Shown piece by piece: positions 1 to 4,925 of a stretch of DNA of 7,843 bases. The position numbers and the translations under genes are program-made. Under the pieces are notes generated by a model, which was not told the origin of the DNA, did no database searches, and worked only from the letters and a program-made list of their open reading frames with translations. The stretch is taken from the NCBI GenBank assembly GCA_035315685.1, contig DATFXR010000752.1, positions 1 through 7,843 of the forward strand, written 5' to 3'. Each line of letters begins with the position of its first letter. The first letter of the stretch is position 1. The DNA comes from QHWK01 sp035315685. Lineage in GTDB: Bacteria > Acidobacteriota > Vicinamibacteria > Vicinamibacterales > CAVVIG01.

Positions 1-1
1 G

Positions 2-328
2 CTCGATGCCTTCTTCGCGCCTGACGTCGTGCAGGAGGAGTTTCCCAACCGCTTGATGCCGAACGGGGCGACGCGCGATCTGCAGGCGATGAAGGAAGGC
101 CGCGCGCGCGGCAGGGCGCTGCTGAAGGCGGAGCGCTTCGAACTGCTGAACGCGGTGGCGAGCGGCGATCACGTTGCGCTCGAGGTGGTCTGGACCGGCA
201 CGGTTCGCGAGAGCGCCGGTCCGTTCGCCGCCGATCAGACGCTGCGCGCGCGATTCGCGCTGTTCATGGAATTCCGCGACGGCCGGATTGTCCGCCAGCG
301 CAACTACGACTGCTTCGACCCCTGGTAG
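2..328 (+). CDS. SnoaL-like / NTF2-fold protein, C-terminal part (5' truncated)
   Basis: The reading frame is open from the left edge to a TAG stop, giving 108 residues without the true start. A GTG at 29 is in frame, but the coding pattern continues upstream of it (LDAFFAPDV), so it is more likely an internal valine. The C-terminal pattern of a hydrophobic strand, then FALFMEFRDGRIVRQRNYDCFDPW-like residues, matches the last strands of the NTF2/SnoaL fold, where the ending 'F..GRI...R.Y.D' is typical. These small cone-shaped proteins act as isomerases, cyclases or ligand binders, and the fold alone does not give the substrate. The missing start probably lies some 20-30 codons to the left. 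The next gene begins 67 bp downstream on the same strand with its own strong Shine-Dalgarno site. Family assignment is moderate; specific function is unknown. Confidence 0.65.
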   Translation, partial: LDAFFAPDVVQEEFPNRLMPNGATRDLQAMKEGRARGRALLKAERFELLNAVASGDHVALEVVWTGTVRESAGPFAADQTLRARFALFMEFRDGRIVRQRNYDCFDPW

Positions 329-369
329 AAACTACTAATCCGCCGCCCCAGACCACTGTGCGCAGACGA

Positions 370-387
370 CCGTCTAATCGACGGAGG
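370..387 (+). promoter_or_regulatory. Strong Shine-Dalgarno site overlapping a 5-bp inverted repeat
   Basis: GGAGG at 383-387 lies 8 nt before the ATG at 396 and decides that start over the in-frame GTG at 387, which sits inside the ribosome-binding site itself. Just upstream, CCGTC (370-374) and GACGG (380-384) form a perfect 5-bp inverted repeat with a TAATC loop. A hairpin there would cover the first two bases of the Shine-Dalgarno sequence. The stem is short, so a regulatory role is only a possibility. Confidence 0.55.
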
Positions 388-395
388 TGAGTGCC

Positions 396-647
396 ATGGC
401 GGTTCGCGGTCGAATCCTGTTCGTCGTCCTGTGGATCGCGTCGGTGGTCCTGGTCGGCGCGTACGCATCGGCGCAGTCTCGGCAGACCCGCCCGGAGGCC
501 GCGCCGGTGATCTCCGGCTCGGACATCGGCTTCCGCCCCGAGGGCTGGCAGGGCAGGGCGCGCACCGGCACTTTCGTCGTCCGCATCAACGGCGAATGGG
601 TGGAGGCGATTCCCGGCCCCGCGGTTCGGCCTGCTATCACGCGGTGA
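396..647 (+). CDS. Small exported protein of unknown function
   Basis: The ATG at 396 follows an ideal GGAGG site and encodes 83 residues. Residues 1-27 form a clear Sec signal peptide: basic residues (R4, R6), a hydrophobic core (ILFVVLWIASVVLVGAY) and an AxA-type cleavage site at about ASA|QS (residues 24-28). There is no lipobox cysteine, so it is not a lipoprotein. The mature part of about 56 residues begins with a Pro/Arg/Ala-rich linker. It then has a compact segment, VISGSDIGFRPEG (38-50), followed by a probable beta-strand pair, TFVVRINGEWVEA (59-71). I do not recognise a named family. The composition suggests a small periplasmic or cell-surface protein with one beta-hairpin. It ends 129 bp from the stop of the convergent membrane gene. 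The signal peptide plus strong ribosome-binding site make it likely to be real. Confidence 0.7.
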   Translation: MAVRGRILFVVLWIASVVLVGAYASAQSRQTRPEAAPVISGSDIGFRPEGWQGRARTGTFVVRINGEWVEAIPGPAVRPAITR

Positions 648-655
648 GATCGCGC

Positions 656-767
656 AATTCGGAATTTGGAATTAGGAATTCGCGATCACGGTCCGGCCAA
701 GCCGGACACTACGGCTCAGGCAAACGTCGCAGCCTGATCACGCATTCCAAATTCCAAATTCCAAATT
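656..767. repeat. 33-nt inverted repeat between convergent genes, possible bidirectional terminator
   Basis: The left arm (656-688) and right arm (735-767) are reverse complements at 29 of 33 positions with no gaps. Both are built from repeated GGAATTT/AAATTCC units ending in GATCA/TGATC. The 46-nt loop contains a separate GTCCGGC hairpin. The element fills the gap between the small exported protein (stop at 645-647) and the convergent membrane protein (stop at 777-779), so transcripts from both sides would end in a large stem-loop. There is no classical run of T after the stem, so termination is inferred from position. AT-rich AATTTGG units like these recur between genes in related genomes, as far as I recall. 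Confidence 0.75.
691..713. repeat. GTCCGGC palindromic repeat, intergenic copy
   Basis: GTCCGGC (691-697), a CAA spacer and GCCGGAC (701-707) form a perfect 7-bp palindrome followed by ACTACG. The same unit, with a 4-nt spacer, occurs inside the DNA ligase gene at 3710-3733. It therefore looks like a dispersed REP-like element rather than a chance hairpin. Here it lies in the loop of the larger inverted repeat at 656-767. Confidence 0.75.
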
Positions 768-776
768 CTTAATCTC

Positions 777-3023
777 TCAGCGTGGCGTCAGACTCAGCAC
801 GCTGACGATATTCGAGAAATCGTCGGTCCAGAGCGGGGTATCAGCCGGAATCGGCGGGAGGACCCATCGCGGGTCGCCGATCAACGAGCCGAGATCCTCA
901 GGCGTTCTCGCCATCACCATCCACTCCGATGCGAACTCGCTGGGCCTGACCGCCGGATTGGCGCTGTGCTGCTGCCACCGCGCGGTCAGACCCAGGCTGA
1001 CGGCGAGACGGGCAATCACCGGCGCCAGCATCACGTGACGGTTCGTAATGTGGAAGGCGAGCACGCCTCCCGGCGCGAGCTTGTTCAGGTACAGCGCCAG
1101 CGCCTCGACCGTCACCAGGTGGATCGGGATCGCATCGGAGCTGAATGCATCGAGCACGATCAGGCCGTAGCCGCGCTCGGGCGCGTGGGCCATCGACAGT
1201 CGAGCATCGCCGAGCACGACGCGGCAGCCGTCGCCGCACGCGCGAAGGTAGGTGAAATACTCGTTCGTACGCGCGATGCGCTCCACCTCGGGATCGATTT
1301 CGTAGAACGTCCACTGCTGACCGGGCGACCGGTAGGTCGCGAGCGTGCCGACACCGAGACCGACGACGGCGACGTTCTGGCGTGAGGCGGCGGCCGGCAG
1401 GCCGGCAAATGCCTGGCCGATTGGACCGGCCGTGCCGTAGTAGGTCAGCGGCATTCCGGCGCGCGACGCCTCGAGCGACTGCATGCCGTGGACGGTGCTG
1501 CCGTGATAAAGGGAGTGGAAGCGCTCATCGGTCGTGACGCGATAGACGCCGAAAAACGTCCGGCTCGTGTAGAGCGCCGCGCCGTACGCGTTGGCCGCGA
1601 TCGATCCGGCGACCAGCAGCGTCGCGACGCACGCGGCAAACCGCAGCGGCGCTCGCGACTGCGTGAAGGCGATGAACGCCGGCAGTCCCAGGCCCGCGAC
1701 GAACAGTTGTGCGCCATCGCCTCCGCCCGGATGCAGCCATACGATGAACGCCGCGCTGATCGCGCCCACGCCGATCGGCATCACCAGATCGTTGGCCGAC
1801 CACGATGGAGCAGCAGCGGCATCGCGGCCGCGGCGCGCCGCCAGCGCAAGCACGAGGACGAGCGGATACTCGATGACCCGGCTGAACAGGACCGGAGTGG
1901 CGAGCGTGTTGAAGACCCCGCCGAGCATGCCGCCGAACGCGATCCAGAAGTAGTACTCCGTCAGATGCGCCGCCGCCGGTCGACCGGCGGCGAGCCGGCC
2001 GTGGCAGACGAGCGCGGCCATCGTGAATGCCGCCAGGTGCAGGGGAATCGCGCCCCATAGTGAACAGCCGGCGCCGGCCACCATCAATATCACCAGCGGC
2101 AGAACGAGCAGCGGCACGAATCGATCGGAGAACGATTGCGCCGCCGCTGACCGCGTGCTGAACGCCACGACGAAGGTCAGGAGGTAGAGCGCCAGCGGCG
2201 CGATCCAGAACAACGGAACCGGCGCGATGTCGGTCGAGAAATACGTGGTCACCGCGAGCATCAGGCTCGACGGCACGAACGCGAGCGCGATCCACGTCGC
2301 GCGACATTCCCACGTGAGAGGGCGGTCGTGCGACGCTGGCGCGGTTTCCGCGGCCGATCGCACCGCTGCGGCACTCGTCGCGAGCGGCTGACGGCGCCCG
2401 GCGACGAGCAGTGACAGGCACGCCGCCGCGACGAAGACGCCGTACGCCAGCGCCCAATAGGCGTTCTGCGTGCGGAGCCGCAGCGCCGGCTCGATCAGCG
2501 CCGGATACGCGATCAGCGCCAGCAGGCTTCCGATGTTGCTGGCGGCATACAGAAAGTACGGATCGTGCGCGGCCGGGTGATCGGTGTCCGCGAACCAGCG
2601 CTGCAGCATCGGCGCGGTCGCGGCGAGCGCGAAGAACGGCAGACCGATCGAACGCACGAGGACGAGCAGCAGCCAGCCGATGGGACTGCCGCCGGCTGGC
2701 GGCTGCGCATCGGCGCCGATGCCGAACGGCAGAACCGCGAACGGCAGCACGAGCACCAGCCCGTAGGCGATCCCGCAGGCGCGCCGCGAGAGCCATTTGG
2801 TCGCGCCGTGCGCGTAGGCATACCCGCCGAGCAGCAGGATCTGGAAGAACAGCACGCACGTGTTCCAGACCATCGGCGTGCCGCCGAGAATCGGGAGGAC
2901 GGTCTTCGCCACGATCGGCTCGACCGCAAACATCAGCAGCGAGCTGCAGAACAGCGTCGCCGCGAACAGCGGCACGAGCGCGCGCGAAGGCGCGGAATCG
3001 AGCGTTTTTGTCGATGCGATCAC
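777..3023 (-). CDS. Multi-pass membrane protein with C-terminal spermidine-synthase-like domain
   Basis: The preferred reading is 748 residues from GTG at 3023. The N-terminal two thirds (about 12-475) are strongly hydrophobic, with many transmembrane segments. They open with the family signature LMFAVEPIVAK followed by LPILGGTPMVWNTCVLFFQ. The soluble C-terminal part (about 490-748) has the aminopropyltransferase/Rossmann methyltransferase motifs: YHGSTVHGMQ near 507, the nucleotide loop VVGLGVGTLATY near 555, acidic YEIDP near 574, GDARLSM near 606, LDAFSSDAIP near 626 and WTDDFSN near the end. Known relatives are annotated as fused MFS/spermidine synthase, but a true polyamine reaction is not shown and many act on unknown substrates. 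The start is uncertain: the frame stays open upstream, with a GTG at 3062 and an ATG at 3119 that overlaps the divergent ligase start. GTG 3023 leaves about 15 residues before the first membrane segment, as in relatives, but has no clear ribosome-binding site. It is convergent with the small exported protein and divergent from the ligase operon. Confidence 0.85.
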   Translation of the reverse strand: MIASTKTLDSAPSRALVPLFAATLFCSSLLMFAVEPIVAKTVLPILGGTPMVWNTCVLFFQILLLGGYAYAHGATKWLSRRACGIAYGLVLVLPFAVLPFGIGADAQPPAGGSPIGWLLLVLVRSIGLPFFALAATAPMLQRWFADTDHPAAHDPYFLYAASNIGSLLALIAYPALIEPALRLRTQNAYWALAYGVFVAAACLSLLVAGRRQPLATSAAAVRSAAETAPASHDRPLTWECRATWIALAFVPSSLMLAVTTYFSTDIAPVPLFWIAPLALYLLTFVVAFSTRSAAAQSFSDRFVPLLVLPLVILMVAGAGCSLWGAIPLHLAAFTMAALVCHGRLAAGRPAAAHLTEYYFWIAFGGMLGGVFNTLATPVLFSRVIEYPLVLVLALAARRGRDAAAAPSWSANDLVMPIGVGAISAAFIVWLHPGGGDGAQLFVAGLGLPAFIAFTQSRAPLRFAACVATLLVAGSIAANAYGAALYTSRTFFGVYRVTTDERFHSLYHGSTVHGMQSLEASRAGMPLTYYGTAGPIGQAFAGLPAAASRQNVAVVGLGVGTLATYRSPGQQWTFYEIDPEVERIARTNEYFTYLRACGDGCRVVLGDARLSMAHAPERGYGLIVLDAFSSDAIPIHLVTVEALALYLNKLAPGGVLAFHITNRHVMLAPVIARLAVSLGLTARWQQHSANPAVRPSEFASEWMVMARTPEDLGSLIGDPRWVLPPIPADTPLWTDDFSNIVSVLSLTPR

Positions 3024-3097
3024 AGATTCGTCGAGCGGGCGCCCGCCGCCGCCGCCCCCCACGCCGCCATCGCAAAACTCGCTCCGATCGACCGATT

Positions 3098-3106
3098 TGC
3101 TATAGT
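3098..3106 (+). promoter_or_regulatory. Extended -10 promoter of the ligase operon, with possible divergent use
   Basis: TGCTATAGT matches the extended -10 pattern (TGn then TATAGT, five of six to TATAAT), with no good -35 box. Transcription would start near 3112-3113, only about 5 nt before the ATG at 3118, and no Shine-Dalgarno site is present, so the ligase mRNA is predicted to be leaderless. The core CTATAG is self-complementary. The minus strand reads TATAGC at 3104-3099, a weaker -10 that could serve the divergent membrane gene. Confidence 0.5.
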
Positions 3107-3117
3107 CGCGCGCCAGC

Positions 3118-4044
3118 ATGACCGCGGTCTTTCCCGACTGGGTCGAGCCGATGGCGGCGACGCTGACGCAGGAGCGGTTCACCGGGCCCGAATGGATCTT
3201 CGAGCGCAAGCTCGATGGCATCCGCCTGCTCGCGTTCAAGCAGGGTGCCGACGTCCGGCTGTTCTCGCGCAATCGGCTGCCGCAGAACCTGCCGCGCATC
3301 GCCGAGGCGATCCGCGCGCTGCCGCCGCATGACGCGATCCTGGACGGCGAGATGATGTGGGACGGCGCCACCTACCATGTCTTCGACATCATGTGGCTGG
3401 ACGGACGCGACGTCATGCTGCTGCCGCTCGACGACCGTCGCGCGCTGCTGAGCGCGCTGCCCCTGCGATCGCCGATACAGCGCGTCCGCGCGCTCGACGA
3501 GGACGAGCCATGGGAGCGCGCGCGCCGGGAAGGGTGGGAAGGCGTCATCGCCAAGCGGCGCGACTCTCTGTACGAGCATCGCCGTTCGCCACATTGGCTG
3601 AAGATGAAGTGCGAAGCCTCGCAGGAGCTCGTCGTCGGCGGTTTCACCGATCCGCAAGGCACGCGCGTCGGCCTCGGCGCGCTGCTGGTCGGGTACTATG
3701 AAACTCAGGGTCCGGCGAAAGCCGGACACTACGAGAATGGTCCGCCTGAAGCCGGGCGCCAACCAGACGAAGCCGACTTCGTGTTTGCCGGCAAGATCGG
3801 AACCGGATTCGACACGAAGCTGCTGCTGGATCTCCGCGCGCGGCTGGATCACCTCGAGATTCCGGCGTCACCGTTCACGAAGGCGACGGGACTGCCGCGG
3901 CTGCGCGCGCACTGGGTGCGGCCGGCGATCGTCGTCCAGGTGGCGTTCATCGAATGGACGGTGCACGGCAAACTGCGTCACCCGCGCCTGCTCGGCGTGC
4001 GCTTCGACAAGCCCGCGCGCGAGGTGGTGCGCGAGGCGCCGTGA
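3118..4044 (+). CDS. ATP-dependent DNA ligase, LigD ligase-domain type
   Basis: This 308-residue protein seals nicks and breaks by forming a lysyl-AMP intermediate and is the ligase half of bacterial non-homologous end joining. Nucleotidyltransferase motifs appear in order: motif I KLDGIR with catalytic K31 (31-36), motif III region LDGEMM (75-80), motif IV EGVIAKR (141-147) and motif V WLKMK (160-164). An OB-fold follows (about 166-305), ending with RHPRLLGVRFDKPAREV (288-304), typical of LigD. The length fits a stand-alone ligase domain; no phosphoesterase or polymerase part is fused. About 22 extra residues at 195-219 sit between the strands ALLVGYY and FVFAGKIGTGFD, where relatives have a short turn; this stretch is encoded by the palindromic repeats at 3710-3763. 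The start at 3118 is supported by the extended -10 just upstream and by alignment of the N-terminus. The stop overlaps the polymerase start by 4 nt. The family call is secure; no Ku gene is in view. Confidence 0.93.
   Translation: MTAVFPDWVEPMAATLTQERFTGPEWIFERKLDGIRLLAFKQGADVRLFSRNRLPQNLPRIAEAIRALPPHDAILDGEMMWDGATYHVFDIMWLDGRDVMLLPLDDRRALLSALPLRSPIQRVRALDEDEPWERARREGWEGVIAKRRDSLYEHRRSPHWLKMKCEASQELVVGGFTDPQGTRVGLGALLVGYYETQGPAKAGHYENGPPEAGRQPDEADFVFAGKIGTGFDTKLLLDLRARLDHLEIPASPFTKATGLPRLRAHWVRPAIVVQVAFIEWTVHGKLRHPRLLGVRFDKPAREVVREAP
3710..3763. repeat. Palindromic repeat pair inside the ligase coding sequence
   Basis: Copy 1 (3710-3733) is GTCCGGC, GAAA, GCCGGAC, then ACTACG: a perfect 7-bp palindrome with a 4-nt loop and the same tail as the intergenic copy at 691-713. 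Copy 2 (3740-3763) reads GTCCGCC, TGAA, GCCGGGC, then GCCAAC, a degenerate version exactly 30 nt downstream. Both lie in a stretch of the ligase that is extra compared with relatives. They are translated as GPAKAGHYE and GPPEAGRQP, which keeps the frame. Confidence 0.75.
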
Positions 4045-4925
4045 TTACTCATCCGGAGAAGGTGCTGTTTCCGGAGGACGGCATCACGAAGGGCGAGCTG
4101 GCCGGCTATTACGAAGCGATCGCACCCGCGCTCTTGCCACACATCCTGAATCGGCCGGTCACCATGGAGCGGTATCCGGCCGGCACCGGCACGAAAGGCT
4201 TCTGGCAGAAGGACGTGTCCAGGGGGTTCCCCGAGTGGCTGGCGCGCGTCGCGGTCCCGAAAAAGGACGGCACGGTGCATCATCCGCTGATCACCGACCT
4301 GCGATCGCTCCTCTGGGTCGTCAATCAAAACACGATTACGCCGCACGTCTGGGTGACGCGCGTGCCGAAGCTGTATCATCCCGACGTCTGCGTCTTCGAC
4401 CTCGATCCGTCGCGCGACGACGAGCCGGAGGTGTTACGGCGGACCGCTCTCGCGTTGCGCGATCTGCTCGCGGAGCTCGGCCTGCCGAGCCTGATAAAAA
4501 CCTCCGGCTCGAAGGGATTTCACATCGTCGTTCCGCTCGATGGCGAAGCCCAGACCGACCAGGTCGAGCGTTTCGCGCACACCGTTGGTAGACTCATGAT
4601 CGCGCGCGACCCCGAGCATCTGACGCAGGAATTCAGCAAGGCGGATCGCGACGGGCGGATCTTCGTCGACACGGGACGCAACGGCTGGAGCGCGACGTTC
4701 GCGGCGGCGTACGCGGTCCGCGCGAAGCGCGGCGCGCCGGTGTCGGCGCCGTGCACCTGGGAAGAGGTCGAGCGCGGCGACGTGGGACCACGCACCTTCA
4801 CGCTCCGAACGATGCCGGAGCGATACGCGAAGGTCGGCGATGTCTGGTCGCAAATGAAGCGAAGCGGGCGATCGCTCACGCGCGCGCAGGCGCGGCTGCA
4901 GAAACTGATGTCGGAGAACAGATGA
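4041..4925 (+). CDS. LigD-type primase-polymerase (NHEJ polymerase domain)
   Basis: This 294-residue protein is a stand-alone version of the LigD polymerase domain of the archaeo-eukaryotic primase superfamily. That domain fills gaps and adds nucleotides or ribonucleotides at broken DNA ends. It begins with the typical HPEKVLFPEDGITKGEL (4-20), then YYEAIAPALLPHI and the RPVTMERYPAG segment. The metal-binding pair is in FDLDPS (119-124; D120 and D122), the nucleotide-binding motif is KTSGSKGFHI (153-162), and the third acidic residue is probably D210 in GRIFVD. VRAKRGAPVSAP (226-237) is also characteristic. GTG 4041 is chosen because the homologous N-terminus begins there and it overlaps the ligase stop as GTGA, implying reinitiation; a GAGG lies just before it. 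An ATG at 3954 in the same frame would add an unlikely Arg/Ala-rich tail. The stop overlaps the next gene as ATGA. Confidence 0.92.
   Translation: MITHPEKVLFPEDGITKGELAGYYEAIAPALLPHILNRPVTMERYPAGTGTKGFWQKDVSRGFPEWLARVAVPKKDGTVHHPLITDLRSLLWVVNQNTITPHVWVTRVPKLYHPDVCVFDLDPSRDDEPEVLRRTALALRDLLAELGLPSLIKTSGSKGFHIVVPLDGEAQTDQVERFAHTVGRLMIARDPEHLTQEFSKADRDGRIFVDTGRNGWSATFAAAYAVRAKRGAPVSAPCTWEEVERGDVGPRTFTLRTMPERYAKVGDVWSQMKRSGRSLTRAQARLQKLMSENR

Noticed and set aside
387..395. GTG start for the small exported protein
   Set aside because: The GTG overlaps the GGAGG ribosome-binding site, which is properly spaced for the ATG at 396.
656..767. CRISPR-like array from the repeated AATTCC units
   Set aside because: The units are tandem without spacers and are organised as one inverted repeat.
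1525..3121. Arg/Ala-rich open frames on both strands over the membrane gene
   Set aside because: They are frame-shifted shadows, while the chosen frame has membrane segments and spermidine-synthase motifs throughout.
3024..3371. Upstream extension of the membrane protein frame to an ATG at 3371
   Set aside because: It would run antisense through the first 250 bp of the ligase gene, whose motifs are unmistakable. The extra residues are Ser/Arg-rich with no family resemblance.
3954..4040. Earlier ATG start for the polymerase gene
   Set aside because: It would place an Arg/Ala-rich tail before the normal HPEKVLFPEDG start, out of frame with and inside the well-conserved ligase C-terminus.
4041..4044. 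Ligase/polymerase split as a sequencing frameshift of a fused LigD
   Set aside because: The ligase ends with its normal C-terminus and the polymerase starts with its normal N-terminus, joined by a clean GTGA overlap.
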